From: Marinomonas alcarazii
Lineage (GTDB): Bacteria > Pseudomonadota > Gammaproteobacteria > Pseudomonadales > Marinomonadaceae
Direction of reading: 5' to 3'
NCBI RefSeq assembly: GCF_003208215.1
Contig: NZ_QKLW01000001.1
Coordinates: 62,001-126,000, forward strand
Length of the DNA stretch: 64,000 bases
The notes under the pieces were generated by a model. That model had not been told where the DNA came from. It ran no database searches and saw only the letters and a program-made list of their open reading frames with translations. Positions 20,294 to 32,867 of the stretch are shown one piece after another (within the stretch, counting starts at the first letter, position 1; each line of letters starts with the position of its first letter). A program made the position numbers and the translations under genes.

Positions 20294-22549
20294 ATGTTAG
20301 ATAAAGAACTAGAGCAAACCCTGAACACAGCTTTCAAGGCGGCGCGTGACAAGCGCCATGAATTCATGACGGTTGAGCATTTATTATTAGCTCTTATCGA
20401 AAATGGCGCTGCTTCAAGCGTCCTAAAAGCATGTGGTGTCAATTTAGACATCTTAAGTAAGGAGCTTGAGGAGTTTGTTAATAGCACAACGCCTCTTATT
20501 CCTGAAGACGACGAAGAGCGTGAAGTTCAACCTACCTTAGGCTTTCAGAGGGTATTGCAGCGTGCTGTTTTTCATGTTCAGTCCTCTGGTAAGCGTGAAG
20601 TGACTGGTGCGAATGTGCTGGTGGCGATTTTTAGCGAACAAGAGAGTCAGACGGTTTATCTTCTTAAGCGACATGGCGTTGCTCGAATAGATGTGGTCAA
20701 TTATGTGGCGCATGGCATTTCTAAAACAGGTGACGCGGCTTCTCAAGACTTGGATCATGATGACGAAGCTGACGATACAACAACGGCACCTCTACAAAAA
20801 TTTGCTACCAATCTCAACGAAGAAGCTAAAGCTGGAAAGATTGATAAATTAATTGGTCGTGAATACGAAGTAGAGCGAGTGATACAAACACTTTCTCGTC
20901 GTCGTAAAAACAACCCTCTTTTAGTTGGTGAGTCTGGCGTTGGTAAAACAGCCATTGCTGAAGGTTTAGCAAAACGTATTGTTGATGGACAGGTGCCTGA
21001 TGTTATCGCTGATGGCGTTGTCTATTCCTTGGATTTGGGTGCGTTATTAGCAGGCACAAAATACCGTGGTGATTTTGAAAAACGCCTAAAGCAGTTGCTC
21101 GGCGAACTGAAAAAATTACCGAACGCCATTTTGTTTATCGATGAAATTCATACCATCATTGGGGCTGGTGCGGCTTCTGGTGGCGTTATGGACGCCTCTA
21201 ACTTGCTTAAGCCTGTCTTGAGTTCTGGTGGTTTGCGCTGTATTGGTTCGACCACGTTCCAAGAATTCCGTGGCGTATTTGAAAAAGACCATGCACTGGC
21301 GCGTCGTTTCCAAAAGATCGATGTAAACGAGCCAAGTGTTGATGATACTTATCAGATTTTGAAAGGCATCATTGGTGCTTTCGAAGAACATCACAAAATT
21401 AAGTATGAAGAACCGGCTTTATTGGCTGCGGCAGAGCTTGCTCAGCGCTATGTGACGGACCGTCATATGCCAGATAAAGCCATTGATGTTGTTGATGAGG
21501 CAGGTGCCTATCAGCGCCTTCAGCCGGAAGACAAACGTAAAACAGTTATTACTGTTGCCGATATTGAAGACATTGTTTCTAAAATTGCCAGAGTACCAGT
21601 TAGAGCGGTTAACTCAGACGACAGGCAAGTGCTATCTAACCTAGAGCGCAACCTGAAAATGGTGGTGTTTGGTCAGGATAACGCGATTGATTCCCTATCA
21701 GCTGCGATTAAATTGTCTCGTGCTGGGCTGAAAGCTGAGCAGAAGCCTATCGGTTCTTTCTTGATGGCTGGCCCAACGGGGGTTGGTAAGACGGAAGTGA
21801 CTAAACAGCTTGCTAAGCAGCTGGGGCTTGAGCTTATACGCTTTGATATGTCCGAATACATGGAGCGTCATGCGGTATCGCGTTTGATTGGTGCGCCACC
21901 AGGTTACGTTGGTTTTGATCAAGGCGGCTTATTAACCGAAGCGGTAACAAAGAATCCGCATAGCGTGGTGCTATTGGATGAGATCGAGAAAGCTCATCCA
22001 GAAGTCTTTAACTTGCTTTTGCAGGTAATGGACCATGGTACTTTGACCGATAATAATGGGCGCAAGGCGGATTTCCGTAATGTGATCCTGATAATGACGT
22101 CAAATGCTGGTGCAGAAGAATTAGCGCGACGTTCTATTGGTTTCTCAAGTCAGGATAATTCGACAGATGGTATGGAAGTGATTAATCGCACATTCACGCC
22201 AGAATTTAGAAACCGCCTTGACGCTGTTATTCAGTTTCAGCAGCTTGATGAGCGTATTATTTTCAATGTTGTTGATAAGTTCTTGGTGGAGTTGCAGGCG
22301 CAACTGGATCCGAAAGGGGTCTTGTTAGAGGTCTCAGACACAGCCAGAGGCTGGTTAGCGAACAAAGGTTATGATCGTCAAATGGGTGCACGTCCGATGG
22401 CGCGAGTGATCCAGGAGCATCTGAAGAAGCCTTTGGCGGATCATATCCTATTTGGGGAGCTACACGACGGTGGTCATGTCAAAGTGTCTTTGGATGAGAA
22501 AAGTGATGAACTGCAGTTTGAGGTGATTAAAGAAGCTGTGGTTCATTAG
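20294..22549 (+). CDS. clpA: ATP-dependent Clp protease ATP-binding subunit ClpA
   Basis: Hexameric unfoldase that feeds ClpP. The 751-residue product has the N domain (1-145, [26 protein letters not shown]), an acidic linker, the first AAA+ module (Walker A GESGVGKT near 212; Walker [11 protein letters not shown]), and the second module (GPTGVGKT near 493; [14 protein letters not shown]), then the C-terminal D2 small domain. A ClpP-docking loop of the IGF/IGL type is expected; IGFSSQ is present near residue 620. It follows clpS directly and ends at a strong palindromic terminator shared with infA. Confidence 0.98.
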   Translation: MLDKELEQTLNTAFKAARDKRHEFMTVEHLLLALIENGAASSVLKACGVNLDILSKELEEFVNSTTPLIPEDDEEREVQPTLGFQRVLQRAVFHVQSSGKREVTGANVLVAIFSEQESQTVYLLKRHGVARIDVVNYVAHGISKTGDAASQDLDHDDEADDTTTAPLQKFATNLNEEAKAGKIDKLIGREYEVERVIQTLSRRRKNNPLLVGESGVGKTAIAEGLAKRIVDGQVPDVIADGVVYSLDLGALLAGTKYRGDFEKRLKQLLGELKKLPNAILFIDEIHTIIGAGAASGGVMDASNLLKPVLSSGGLRCIGSTTFQEFRGVFEKDHALARRFQKIDVNEPSVDDTYQILKGIIGAFEEHHKIKYEEPALLAAAELAQRYVTDRHMPDKAIDVVDEAGAYQRLQPEDKRKTVITVADIEDIVSKIARVPVRAVNSDDRQVLSNLERNLKMVVFGQDNAIDSLSAAIKLSRAGLKAEQKPIGSFLMAGPTGVGKTEVTKQLAKQLGLELIRFDMSEYMERHAVSRLIGAPPGYVGFDQGGLLTEAVTKNPHSVVLLDEIEKAHPEVFNLLLQVMDHGTLTDNNGRKADFRNVILIMTSNAGAEELARRSIGFSSQDNSTDGMEVINRTFTPEFRNRLDAVIQFQQLDERIIFNVVDKFLVELQAQLDPKGVLLEVSDTARGWLANKGYDRQMGARPMARVIQEHLKKPLADHILFGELHDGGHVKVSLDEKSDELQFEVIKEAVVH

Positions 22550-22600
22550 TTGATAACCCTCCTTCCTAAATCAAAGGGAGGAGGGAGATGGTGAAAAGCA

Positions 22601-22639
22601 GACATAAAAAAACCGGACAGTGTCCGGTTTTTTTATGTC
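22601..22639. terminator. Bidirectional terminator between clpA and infA
   Basis: A perfect 19-bp inverted repeat around one central G contains seven T residues on each outgoing strand after the CCGGACA core, so it can terminate both converging transcripts. Confidence 0.95.
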
Positions 22640-22674
22640 GTTTACTTTAAGTTGCTTTGTTAAGGCAGCTTAAA

Positions 22675-22893
22675 TTAACGTGCGCGATATACGATACGGC
22701 CTTTAGATAGGTCGTAAGGTGTTAGCTCAACTTTAACTTTGTCGCCAGTTAAAATACGAATGTAGTTTTTGCGCATTTTACCAGAGATATGTGCGATTAC
22801 GATGTGTCCGTTTTCTAATTCAACACGGAACATGGTATTAGGCAACGTATCAATGATAGTGCCTTCCATTTCTAAGCCTTCTTCTTTTGCCAC
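22675..22893 (-). CDS. infA: Translation initiation factor IF-1
   Basis: Binds the ribosomal A site during initiation. A 72-residue S1/OB-fold protein of exactly standard length: [44 protein letters not shown] and the terminal [10 protein letters not shown]. The start is GTG with AGGA about eight bases upstream, a slightly weaker codon than the usual ATG. It lies downstream of aat on the same strand, separated by 228 bp with no recognised signal, and converges on clpA. Confidence 0.98.
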   Translation of the reverse strand: MAKEEGLEMEGTIIDTLPNTMFRVELENGHIVIAHISGKMRKNYIRILTGDKVKVELTPYDLSKGRIVYRAR

Positions 22894-23121
22894 AATATGT
22901 GTCCTATAGTGTTAACTTACTATTTGTTTAGTAGACGCCGACCTTAAGAGCGCCAAGGTCTGCAGACGAAGAAAAAAGATGTTTCTCTTGGTCGGTTGAG
23001 CGCTAAATATCTAAATCATAATTGTGTATTTAGCGACGTCTGAATTTTGATCGAGCGTATTTTGCCTAAAAATGCAGCGTAAGGCAAACCTAGTTGCATT
23101 CTGATTGCGTCTATTTTTGTA

Positions 23122-23865
23122 TCACAGTGGGCATTTGCCTGAATTTTTTCCGATGTTGATGAGTTTTAAATTCTTTTCTATCTTGGGAATGAGGTCAGTA
23201 AGTGCTGCGCAAAAATCATTGCGAGGCAGCTGTTTAGCCCCTAGCGAAAGTAGATGCTCTGACTCGACCTGGCAATCGATGAGCTCAATATGACAATCCT
23301 TAGCGAGGTCGCAAAATGTTTTTAATGCAATCTTAGACGCATTTGGATGCAGTGAAAACATGGATTCGCCAAAAAACATTTTGCCCATAGCTACCCCATA
23401 AAAACCACCAACCAGTTTTTCATCAAGCCAAATTTCAATTGAATGGGCATAGCCCAGTTTATGGAGTTTTGTATAGGCTGCTTTGATGTCATTGGATATC
23501 CAGGTCCCTTCCTTGTCCGCTCGTAAGGAAGAGCAGTAGCCGATAACAGACTCAAAAGCCTGGTTGACCGAATACATCCAGTTTTCTTTTCTGCAGGCTT
23601 TTTTGAGTGATTTAGAGGCATGGAAATGTTCGGGAATCAACACGCACCTCAGTTCTGGGTGCCACCACAGAATAGGGTCTGGGTCGCTAAACCACGGGAA
23701 AAAGCCCTTACTGTACAAGTGAAGTAAGCGTGTTGTTGTCAGATCCCCACCAACGGCAGAGAGGCCTTCAGGCTCTTGAAGGGCTTTATGAGGGTCCGGC
23801 GTGTCGTAGGGTGACTCTGAAAGTAACAAGAGTTCGTGAGCGTCGTTATTTTCGGAATCTGACAT
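23122..23865 (-). CDS. aat: Leucyl/phenylalanyl-tRNA--protein transferase
   Basis: Adds Leu or Phe from its tRNA to the N terminus of proteins with Lys/Arg ends, creating ClpS-ClpAP degrons. The 247-residue product shows the family's PEGLSAVGGDLTTTRLLHLYSKGFFPWF region, the WWHPELRCVL strand, and GGFYGVAMGKMFFGESMFS near residue 150. Together with clpS and clpA it makes up the bacterial N-degron pathway in one locus, the same grouping as in E. coli. Confidence 0.97.
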   Translation of the reverse strand: MSDSENNDAHELLLLSESPYDTPDPHKALQEPEGLSAVGGDLTTTRLLHLYSKGFFPWFSDPDPILWWHPELRCVLIPEHFHASKSLKKACRKENWMYSVNQAFESVIGYCSSLRADKEGTWISNDIKAAYTKLHKLGYAHSIEIWLDEKLVGGFYGVAMGKMFFGESMFSLHPNASKIALKTFCDLAKDCHIELIDCQVESEHLLSLGAKQLPRNDFCAALTDLIPKIEKNLKLINIGKNSGKCPL

Positions 23866-24404
23866 TTGTCTAGCTAGCCTAAATGTTTAATGTGGTCTGA
23901 GGGCGTCAATTATAGTTTTTTTAGCGCGAAAAACTATCGTAGAGAAAAAAATGACAAAAAAATTAAAGAAAAACAATCTAACTCCGATATTTGAACTGAG
24001 GAGGAAAAAACATTCTACTTGCGACTTATTGACACAATGTTATGCTTAAAGCGTAAGAATGTGCATGAATAATTAGAGCGTTTTGACCTTTGTTGCCTTT
24101 ATTGGGTGTTTTTTGCTCAATAAAGGGGGCAAAATGAAAAAAAAAAGAAAAAAAGTGCAAGGAAAGCTTGACCAGTAATGGAAAACTTGGTTTTAATCGA
24201 TGCAGTCCTAAACGGTAGTTCGAAAAGATTATGGAATACGGTGTTGGGAACTGCAGATAATTTACTTTTTTGGCAGGTGTCACAAAAGTGAAACTGATCG
24301 GTTTTAAGATACATGAGTCGTTGATTTAGCAACGTTTCTTGGTTAGACGAAAATCAGTAAAGGGTCTACAAGGCCACACAATATAATATAAAGGGGAATC
24401 TTGA
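23866..24404. other. 539-bp gene-free region upstream of the porin
   Basis: AT-rich. It holds an imperfect promoter-like TTGACA at 24029, a 9-bp inverted repeat CCTTTATTG/CAATAAAGG at 24096-24126, and directly after it an ATG followed by A10-G-A7 that opens a 14-codon frame (24134-24178) with GGGGG upstream. Such a long leader is common before regulated porin genes. Nothing here is certain. Confidence 0.4.
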
Positions 24405-25286
24405 ATGAAAGCGATTAAACTTGCTTCTGTGTTTGCAGTGTCTGCTGTTGCGGCTGCTGTTTCTACTGCTACTTTTGCTGCTGAGCCAGTTTTTACTGGT
24501 ACTGCTGGTCTTGAATATCAATCTAATGCAGAAGGTAGCGGTGAAAGCGATGCTGCAGCTTCTCGTGGTGAAGTGAATATCATCGGTGATACTGGTCTTG
24601 TGTACTTTGATCTTGACATGGAAAGTGGTCCAGATGGTTTTGATCTAGACGAAATCTACGTTAAACAAGGTGCAGTTCAGTTTGGTGACTTCGATGGCAC
24701 TATTCTAGACTCTGTTGCTTACAATGCTGGCGTTGAAGAAGATAATGACAATGCTAAAGAAGATTTTGGTGATGACCTAGGTGTTCGTTACATGGTTAAC
24801 GAAAACCTTACAGTAGCACTAGAAATTGAAGAAGGTACAAATGTAGGTTCTTTGGCTGCTGCATACACAACAGAATTTAGTGGTGTAACTTTGGGTGTAT
24901 CTGCTGGCTACAAAATGTCTGACGACGTCGATAACCAGCTTTTAACTGTTGGTGTTAAAGCACCTCTTGGTATGGCAACATTGTCTTCTTTCGTTCGTGT
25001 AGGTTCAATCGATGATGCAGATGTAATGAATACAGGTATTGGTATTGATCTACCTGTTACTGAACAGCTATCTTTTGCTGCTCAATATTACACTCGTGGT
25101 GGCGAAGCAAATGCTACAAACTCTGACGATGCTGGTTTGGTTGTTGGTTCAGATCTAGTAGATCAAGGACGTACTGAATTTACTGCTTACTACACTCCAG
25201 GCGATGTAACATTCTACGCTTCTTACCTATCATACGAAGCTGATGATTCTGACTACTCTGTAGTTGGCGCTAAAGTTTCTTTCTAA
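24405..25286 (+). CDS. Outer-membrane porin, Gram-negative type
   Basis: Beta-barrel pore protein of the outer membrane. Residues 1-25 are a clear Sec signal peptide ending ATFAAE. The mature protein is a 268-residue acidic barrel with alternating hydrophobic strands, GVRYMVNENLTVALEIE and EFTAYYTPGDVTFYASY among them. It ends in the C-terminal phenylalanine (KVSF) needed for BAM insertion. GGGGAA precedes the ATG. High acidity (many D/E) fits a marine organism. Substrate unknown. Codon usage suggests high expression. A strong terminator follows; the gene stands alone. Confidence 0.9.
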   Translation: MKAIKLASVFAVSAVAAAVSTATFAAEPVFTGTAGLEYQSNAEGSGESDAAASRGEVNIIGDTGLVYFDLDMESGPDGFDLDEIYVKQGAVQFGDFDGTILDSVAYNAGVEEDNDNAKEDFGDDLGVRYMVNENLTVALEIEEGTNVGSLAAAYTTEFSGVTLGVSAGYKMSDDVDNQLLTVGVKAPLGMATLSSFVRVGSIDDADVMNTGIGIDLPVTEQLSFAAQYYTRGGEANATNSDDAGLVVGSDLVDQGRTEFTAYYTPGDVTFYASYLSYEADDSDYSVVGAKVSF

Positions 25287-25341
25287 GCGATTCCCCTAAA
25301 GGTCTTCTCTGAAAATGGGAACACCTTTACGAGTTAAAGCG

Positions 25342-25370
25342 AAAGCCAACCCTTTGGGTTGGCTTTTTTT
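25342..25370 (+). terminator. Terminator after the porin
   Basis: An 11-bp perfect stem AAAGCCAACCC, a TTT loop, and a run of seven T residues. Confidence 0.93.
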
Positions 25371-25449
25371 ATGGTAAGCTTAGCAAACTTATGGCTCCTT
25401 TGAATGGAGCTTATTTTGTTTTGGTTAGCATGAAATAGGAAGGCGCGTT

Positions 25450-28191
25450 TTGTCAGAAAAAATGAGTGAGTCTGTACGATCACCAATTTGGGAGTTGTTT
25501 GCCAAACAGGCGGCCTTTATAGCTGCTTTATTGTGTTTATTCTTTTTTGGTTTGGCGACCTATACTTATAATCCAGACGATGCTGGTTGGTTTTATTCTG
25601 GCAGCGGAGCCGCTATCCAGAATTCTATGGGGCCAATTGGCGCCATTATTGCCGATTTGGCGTCCGGCTTTTTCGGGTCTTTATTCTATTCTTTACCGCC
25701 TTTGTTCTTTTGGGTGGCGATCATTTTGTGGCGTAACCCACATTCCTTATTGCCTCTTAATAACGCCTTGCTTTGTACCATCGGTAGTATTTTGTATTTA
25801 TGTTTTGGATCCGTACTGTGTTTTTTGCATTCAGTCGGTGAACCTTCTTTGCAATATGGCACGGGTGGCATTTTAGGGCGCGCACTTGGCATTTTGATGT
25901 ATGGCTTCATTGGTTATGATGGTGCGACTTTAGTTAGCTTGGCGTTAGTGATTTTGTCATTCACTCTGCTTTCTCAGGTGCATTGGTTAAGTTTGATGGA
26001 CCGCTTAGGTGAAAAAGCGTACAACTTTGCTATGTTTGTCCGTCAAAAATGGATTAGCAGACGAGAGCTAAAGGCCAATAAGAGGAATGAGCTTGTTGAT
26101 CTAGAAGCTGTTTCTGATGAAGTAGAAGAGCCTGCTATAGTCCGAAAAAGAAGAAAGGCACAGAAAGAGCAGCCAGCGGTGGATATTTTGTTTGAGGAAT
26201 CGGTTGCGGAAAATGAAGGCTCAAGTTCCGATGACTCTAAGAAATCCAAATTTAGTATGTCTGCTTTGTTTTCAAAAGTGCGATCTTCAAAAGCTAAGGA
26301 AGATAAATCCGATAAAGAATTTGTCGCTCATACGGAGCCAGAGCTTGGTGGTTTTGATGATTTAACTTCCGATGGTTTAGCCTTTGACGATAAAGACGTT
26401 AACTTTGGTGACACGCTTTATATAGAAGAGTCTTGGTCAGATCAAAGTGACGACGTAACAAAAGCTACGAGCACACCGCAATATAAACAGCCAGTAAAAG
26501 AGCCTCAAACCCAACCTGAGGCTGCTGCTGTTTCGTCCGGTATTTCCAAAGAACAAGCTGATGCGATGTTGTTTAGTTCTGATAAAGCGGCACCAGCAGA
26601 GATCCCGCCAGCACACAAACCTGCTTTTCGTACTTTGTCTGAAGCGAAGCAGTTGGATTCTCTTGGCGGTCCTTACTCTGATGAAGCGGAAAGCAGTAAA
26701 AAAACAGAGGCTTACTCTTTACCGGATCGTTCCGTTTTGACTAAGCCAAAACCTAAGCAGGGCGGTTATTCTGAAGATGAATTATTAGCCTTGTCTGAAT
26801 TATTAGAGCAGCGCCTACAAGATTTTGGTGTCAAAGCCGAAGTGGTTGAAGTGAACCCAGGTCCGGTCATTACACGGTTTGAAATTCAGCCAGCGCCAGG
26901 CGTGAAAGTCTCTCGAATTACCAACTTAGCAAAAGACCTTGCGCGCTCCTTGAGTGTGATGAGTGTTCGTGTGGTTGAAGTGATTGCCGGTAAGTCGACG
27001 ATCGGGATTGAAATTCCGAACCAAGTTCGTGATACCGTCTACTTTTCAGAAGTGATTAATTGCGATGCCTACGAGCGATTGTCTTCGCCATTGACCTTAT
27101 CATTGGGTCATGACATTTCTGGCGAGCCTGTTGTTGTCGACCTAGCTAAAATGCCTCATGTGTTGGTTGCTGGTACGACAGGTTCTGGTAAATCGGTGGG
27201 TGTAAATGCCATGATTTTAAGTATGTTATTGAAATCGACACCTGATGAAGTGCGTATGATCATGGTCGATCCGAAAATGCTTGAATTGTCGATTTATGAA
27301 GGTATTCCGCACCTATTAACGCCTGTTATAACTGACATGAAAGACGCTGCCAATGGCTTGCGTTGGTCGGTAGATGAAATGGAGCGTCGCTACAAACTTA
27401 TGTCAAAGCTTGGTGTGCGTAATATTGCGGGTTACAACAAAAAAGTTCGTGATGCTATTGAAGCAGGCAAGCCAATCGAAGATCCATTGTGGCAGCCAGA
27501 AATGGCTATGTTTTCAGAAGATGGTGTGGCGCGAACGGTGCCGTATTTAGAGCCTTTGCCGTACATTGTTATTATAGTCGATGAATTTGCCGATATGATG
27601 ATGATAGTTGGTAAAAAAGTAGAAGAGCTGATTGCCCGTATAGCACAGAAGGCGAGGGCAGCGGGGATTCACTTAATTCTAGCGACCCAGCGTCCATCTG
27701 TGGATGTTATTACAGGTTTGATTAAGGCGAATATTCCAACACGTATGGCGTTTCAGGTATCGTCGAAGATTGACTCAAGAACCATACTTGATCAAGGTGG
27801 AGCGGATCAGCTTTTGGGTATGGGCGATATGTTGTACCTTCCAGCTGGCTTGCCAACCCCAATTCGTGTGCACGGTGCGTTTGTATCGGATGAGGAAGTT
27901 CATGCGGTAGTAGAAGAATGGAAACAGCGTGGAGAGCCTGAATACATTCAGGATGTTGTTGTGAACCCAGAAGACTTAATGACCGATGGTGGCGGTGAAG
28001 ACAAAGATGCACTTTATGATGAAGCTGTGAAAATTGTCATTGAAACGCGTAAAGCTTCGATTTCTTCTATTCAACGTCGATTGAAAATAGGTTACAACAG
28101 AGCAGCTAACTTGGTTGAAGCAATGGAGGCCGCTGGTTTGGTTGGTCCAATGGGAACCAATGGACAAAGAGATATATTGATTCCAGAGTAA
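25450..28191 (+). CDS. ftsK: DNA translocase FtsK
   Basis: Septum-located motor that pumps DNA to align dif sites and activates XerCD. N-terminal membrane part (about 18-185, four to five helices), a charged linker (about 190-440), then the motor with Walker [15 protein letters not shown] near residue 575, Walker [13 protein letters not shown], and the C-terminal gamma winged helix that reads KOPS ([22 protein letters not shown]). The 913-residue length reflects a rather short linker. The start is TTG with AGGAAGG six bases upstream; an in-frame ATG lies four codons later. lolA and rarA follow, the conserved ftsK-lolA-rarA order. Confidence 0.97.
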   Translation: MSEKMSESVRSPIWELFAKQAAFIAALLCLFFFGLATYTYNPDDAGWFYSGSGAAIQNSMGPIGAIIADLASGFFGSLFYSLPPLFFWVAIILWRNPHSLLPLNNALLCTIGSILYLCFGSVLCFLHSVGEPSLQYGTGGILGRALGILMYGFIGYDGATLVSLALVILSFTLLSQVHWLSLMDRLGEKAYNFAMFVRQKWISRRELKANKRNELVDLEAVSDEVEEPAIVRKRRKAQKEQPAVDILFEESVAENEGSSSDDSKKSKFSMSALFSKVRSSKAKEDKSDKEFVAHTEPELGGFDDLTSDGLAFDDKDVNFGDTLYIEESWSDQSDDVTKATSTPQYKQPVKEPQTQPEAAAVSSGISKEQADAMLFSSDKAAPAEIPPAHKPAFRTLSEAKQLDSLGGPYSDEAESSKKTEAYSLPDRSVLTKPKPKQGGYSEDELLALSELLEQRLQDFGVKAEVVEVNPGPVITRFEIQPAPGVKVSRITNLAKDLARSLSVMSVRVVEVIAGKSTIGIEIPNQVRDTVYFSEVINCDAYERLSSPLTLSLGHDISGEPVVVDLAKMPHVLVAGTTGSGKSVGVNAMILSMLLKSTPDEVRMIMVDPKMLELSIYEGIPHLLTPVITDMKDAANGLRWSVDEMERRYKLMSKLGVRNIAGYNKKVRDAIEAGKPIEDPLWQPEMAMFSEDGVARTVPYLEPLPYIVIIVDEFADMMMIVGKKVEELIARIAQKARAAGIHLILATQRPSVDVITGLIKANIPTRMAFQVSSKIDSRTILDQGGADQLLGMGDMLYLPAGLPTPIRVHGAFVSDEEVHAVVEEWKQRGEPEYIQDVVVNPEDLMTDGGGEDKDALYDEAVKIVIETRKASISSIQRRLKIGYNRAANLVEAMEAAGLVGPMGTNGQRDILIPE

Positions 28192-28249
28192 AAGTCGATG
28201 GCCCTAGTTTCGTTCTGGGGCTTTATGTTTATATGAGTGGAGATACATT

Positions 28250-28879
28250 TTGGTTAATAAATTCGTCACTTTCGCGCTGTTTGGCTTTTTAGCTATTTTT
28301 CAATCGACGCTAGTGCAGGCAGAGGACAATGCGTCTGGTTCAATAGAAAGTTTACTGGAAATGAACCGAAATATTGAAGGTGAGTTCCGACAAGTGACAT
28401 ACGATGAAAAGGGGAAGCAGCTTCAAGTGAGTGAGGGTGTCTTTCTCTTGGCTAAACCTAATCAATTTGTTTGGGACAGTGTGACGCCTTTTTCCCAGCG
28501 TATTATTTCTGATGGCAAATACATCACTGTTTGGGATGTGGATTTAGAGCAAGCAACGAAAAAACCATTGTCAGGTGCGGTTGGTAATTCGCCAGCGGCT
28601 CTTTTAGGACAACCAGCAGCGGATGTGCTTCCTCATTATGATGTGAGTGTATTGGGGGCTGAGAAATTTCGCTTGGCACCAAAAGACGATCAAGACCTCT
28701 TTCAAGCACTGACTCTGTCTTTTAAAAATAAAGTGATCAGCGCCATGAGTATTTTAGATACCCTTGGGCAAACCACGGTTATCGAATTTAAGAATGTTGA
28801 GACGCATGAAGGCGTAGCAAAAGAAAACTTTGTGTTGGATTTGCCAGCTAACGTGGATGTTATTGTAGAAGGTCAGTAA
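28250..28879 (+). CDS. lolA: Outer-membrane lipoprotein carrier protein LolA
   Basis: Periplasmic chaperone that carries lipoproteins from LolCDE to LolB. The signal peptide covers residues 1-24 (ends LVQAED). The mature 185 residues include the [31 protein letters not shown] strands that form the open-barrel. The start is TTG with GGAGA six bases upstream; no ATG is available nearby. Its TAA overlaps the rarA ATG by one base, so translation is coupled. Confidence 0.95.
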   Translation: MVNKFVTFALFGFLAIFQSTLVQAEDNASGSIESLLEMNRNIEGEFRQVTYDEKGKQLQVSEGVFLLAKPNQFVWDSVTPFSQRIISDGKYITVWDVDLEQATKKPLSGAVGNSPAALLGQPAADVLPHYDVSVLGAEKFRLAPKDDQDLFQALTLSFKNKVISAMSILDTLGQTTVIEFKNVETHEGVAKENFVLDLPANVDVIVEGQ

Positions 28880-30222
28880 TGAAAGATCTTTTTTCGGATG
28901 TGCCGCCAGAGGCCTATCAGCCTTTGGCCGCAAAAATGCGGCCAGCGAGTCTGGATGATTATATTGGCCAGTCGCATTTGGTGGGTCCGGGAAAACCGTT
29001 GCGCAGAATGGTAGAAACAGGACACTGTCATTCCTTTATTCTTTGGGGTCCTCCCGGTGTTGGTAAAACGACCTTTGCCCAGCTTTTATCTCACGCCCTT
29101 GATGCGCAATTTATTGAAATATCAGCGGTCATGTCTGGTGTTAAGGAAATTCGTGCTGCGGTAGATCAAGCAAAGCAACTACGCATGATGAATGGCACTC
29201 AGACCGTTTTATTTGTTGATGAAGTACACCGTTTTAATAAGTCACAGCAAGACGCCTTTTTGCCTTATATCGAAGATGGCACGTTTTTGTTTATCGGTGC
29301 TACTACCGAAAACCCTGCTTTTGAATTGAATTCCGCTCTGTTATCTCGGGCGCGAGTCTATCGTTTAAAAACACCAAGTGTCGAAGAAGTGGAGCTTGTA
29401 TTGGTTCGGGCCCTAAAAAGCCTCGAAAATGGCTTTCAGATAGAGGATTATTTTTTATCTGTGTTGGCTCAGGCTGCTGATGGCGATATTCGACGAGGGC
29501 TTAATTTTTTAGAGATTTTGTCGGATTTGGTTGAACCTGGTTGTAAAGTTACCCAAGAACAGCTTGAAGACGTCCTTGGAGGAAGTCTTCGCCGCTTTGA
29601 TCGTAAAGGCGATGTGTTTTACGATCAAATTTCCGCCTTTCATAAATCGGTTCGTGGTTCTTCTCCTGATGGTGCCTTATATTGGATGGCGCGAATGCTG
29701 GATGGTGGCTGTGATCCTTTGTATATTGCACGACGTTTATTGGCGATTGCCTCAGAAGATATTGGCAATGCCGATCCACGAGCCTTACAAATCGGTCTAA
29801 ACGCATGGGATGTTTTTGAACGTGTTGGCCCAGGAGAAGGGAATCGTGCGATAGCTCAAGCGGTGGTTTACATGGCGTGTGCGCCTAAGAGTAACGCGGT
29901 ATACAAAGCGTTTAACCAAGCAATGTCAGATGTTGCGGCACAGCCTAGTTATGAAGTGCCTGCGCATTTACGCAATGCTCCCACTTCATTGGCGAAAAGC
30001 ATGGGGCACGGTGATGAATATCGCTACGCTCACAATGAAGAGCATGCTTACGCTGCTGGCGAAAATTATATGCCAGAAGAATTGGCGGATATGCGTTATT
30101 ATCAGCCGACAGATCGCGGCCTAGAGAAAAAGATCAATGACAAACTGGCTTGGTTGTCAGATTTAGATGACCAAAGTCCATTACAACGCTATGGTTTCTT
30201 GTCTCAAGAGGACAAACTATGA
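28879..30222 (+). CDS. rarA: Replication-associated recombination protein A
   Basis: AAA+ ATPase of the clamp-loader superfamily acting at stalled replication forks (MgsA/WRNIP1 family). Walker [12 protein letters not shown] near residue 57, Walker [21 protein letters not shown], sensor 1 [21 protein letters not shown], then the C-terminal tetramerisation region with [20 protein letters not shown] and [10 protein letters not shown]. The 447-residue length is normal. It overlaps lolA by one base and crcB by four (ATGA), within a tight operon. Confidence 0.97.
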   Translation: MKDLFSDVPPEAYQPLAAKMRPASLDDYIGQSHLVGPGKPLRRMVETGHCHSFILWGPPGVGKTTFAQLLSHALDAQFIEISAVMSGVKEIRAAVDQAKQLRMMNGTQTVLFVDEVHRFNKSQQDAFLPYIEDGTFLFIGATTENPAFELNSALLSRARVYRLKTPSVEEVELVLVRALKSLENGFQIEDYFLSVLAQAADGDIRRGLNFLEILSDLVEPGCKVTQEQLEDVLGGSLRRFDRKGDVFYDQISAFHKSVRGSSPDGALYWMARMLDGGCDPLYIARRLLAIASEDIGNADPRALQIGLNAWDVFERVGPGEGNRAIAQAVVYMACAPKSNAVYKAFNQAMSDVAAQPSYEVPAHLRNAPTSLAKSMGHGDEYRYAHNEEHAYAAGENYMPEELADMRYYQPTDRGLEKKINDKLAWLSDLDDQSPLQRYGFLSQEDKL

Positions 30223-30590
30223 TGTATCTAATGATAGCTGTTGGCGGTGCGCTGGGCGCATTGAGTCGTTATGGTATGTCTAAGTGGGTTAATACCCACT
30301 GGCAATACCATTTTCCCTTCGCCACTATGGTAGTGAACGTCTTGGGTTGCGTGTTGATGGGAGTGGCGTTTGTGCTGATTAGTGAGCGTCTGCCGTCACT
30401 TGAACCTTATCGTCCATTAATTATGGTGGGTTTTTTAGGTGCATTTACTACTTTTTCCACTTTTTCATTGGAAATTGTCTCCCTTATTAACATGCAGGCT
30501 TGGCTAACTGCAGTAAGCTATTTATTATTAAGCTGCATTTTGGGTATTGTTGGTTTGGCGGTTGGAATGACGCTCGCGCGTTTGTTCTGA
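30219..30590 (+). CDS. crcB: Fluoride channel CrcB/Fluc
   Basis: Small dual-topology membrane channel exporting fluoride. 123 residues with four hydrophobic helices; the family marks [10 protein letters not shown], the pore asparagine in VVNVLGC and the phenylalanine box [13 protein letters not shown] are present. It overlaps the rarA stop by four bases. No fluoride riboswitch can sit before it because it is embedded in the operon. serS begins 67 bp later. Confidence 0.95.
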   Translation: MMYLMIAVGGALGALSRYGMSKWVNTHWQYHFPFATMVVNVLGCVLMGVAFVLISERLPSLEPYRPLIMVGFLGAFTTFSTFSLEIVSLINMQAWLTAVSYLLLSCILGIVGLAVGMTLARLF

Positions 30591-30618
30591 TCTCTTATAT
30601 TATTTGAAAATACCCTAA

Positions 30619-31959
<1,341 letters not shown>

Positions 31960-32046
31960 TTGATAGGCTTGCAGTGCAGGTAAACCTTTCAGCTGGATGG
32001 GTTTGGTTGAGAGTGTTTCGTACTGATAAGTAAATTGCTTTAAAAC

Positions 32047-32074
32047 AAAAAAGCCTCTTAAAGAGGCTTTTTTA
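32047..32074 (+). terminator. Terminator after serS
   Basis: A 13-bp inverted repeat AAAAAAGCCTCTT around one A, ending in T residues, about 90 bp after serS and 20 bp before cobA. Confidence 0.88.
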
Positions 32075-32095
32075 TGTGATTGGGTAAGAAAGATT

Positions 32096-32839
32096 ATGAC
32101 GGGTAAGGTGTATTTGATCGGTGCGGGTCCGGGTGATCCAGAATTGCTGACGTTGAAAGCGCATCGATTATTAATAAAGGCAGATGTGGTGCTGTATGAT
32201 CGCTTGGTTGGCAAAGAAATTATTGAGCTAATTCCTGAGTCAGCAGAAAAAATGTACGTAGGTAAAGCCAAGTCTTTGCACAGCCTTCCTCAGGATGAGA
32301 TCAATAGCTTGCTCGCAAGAAAAGCCAAAGAAGGGCACATGGTGGTGCGATTAAAAGGTGGAGATCCATTTATCTTTGGGCGCGGCGGTGAAGAGCTGGA
32401 AGAGCTGATCGAAGAGGGCGTTCCTTTTGAAGTGGTTCCGGGTGTCACGGCGGCGGCTGGTTGTGCTGCGTATGCTGGGATTCCGTTAACCCATCGTGAT
32501 TATGCCCAGTCGGTTCGATTTTTAACGGGTCACTTGAAAGATGGTACGACGGAGTTGCCTTGGGAAGAATTGGTGCATCCTGCGCAAACTTTAGTGATCT
32601 ACATGGGGTTAACTGGGCTTAAAGACATTAGTCAGTCGTTGATACGCTTTGGTATGAGTCCGTCTATGCCAGTGGCAATTGTCGAGAAAGGTACCACGCG
32701 TGAGCAACGTGTTTTTACATCCACAATTCAAGATGTTTATGACGTATCTGTGGTAAATGAAGCTAAATCACCAGCGTTGCTTATTATTGGTGAAGTGGTG
32801 GCTTTGCAGAGTAAATTAGAATGGTATGGTAAGTATTAG
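32096..32839 (+). CDS. cobA: Uroporphyrinogen-III C-methyltransferase
   Basis: SAM-dependent double methylation of uroporphyrinogen III to precorrin-2, the branch step to siroheme and B12. The 247-residue product contains only the SUMT domain: [18 protein letters not shown] at the start, [18 protein letters not shown], and [23 protein letters not shown]. It lacks the N-terminal dehydrogenase/chelatase half of a CysG fusion, so that activity must be encoded elsewhere. A weak AAGAAAG site precedes the ATG. A palindromic repeat array follows immediately. Confidence 0.95.
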   Translation: MTGKVYLIGAGPGDPELLTLKAHRLLIKADVVLYDRLVGKEIIELIPESAEKMYVGKAKSLHSLPQDEINSLLARKAKEGHMVVRLKGGDPFIFGRGGEELEELIEEGVPFEVVPGVTAAAGCAAYAGIPLTHRDYAQSVRFLTGHLKDGTTELPWEELVHPAQTLVIYMGLTGLKDISQSLIRFGMSPSMPVAIVEKGTTREQRVFTSTIQDVYDVSVVNEAKSPALLIIGEVVALQSKLEWYGKY

Positions 32840-32867
32840 TAGTCGCAAGATACCATTTTGTAATTTT

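Noticed and set aside
30100..30220. Fluoride riboswitch before crcB
   Set aside because: crcB starts inside the end of rarA with a four-base overlap, leaving no room for a leader.
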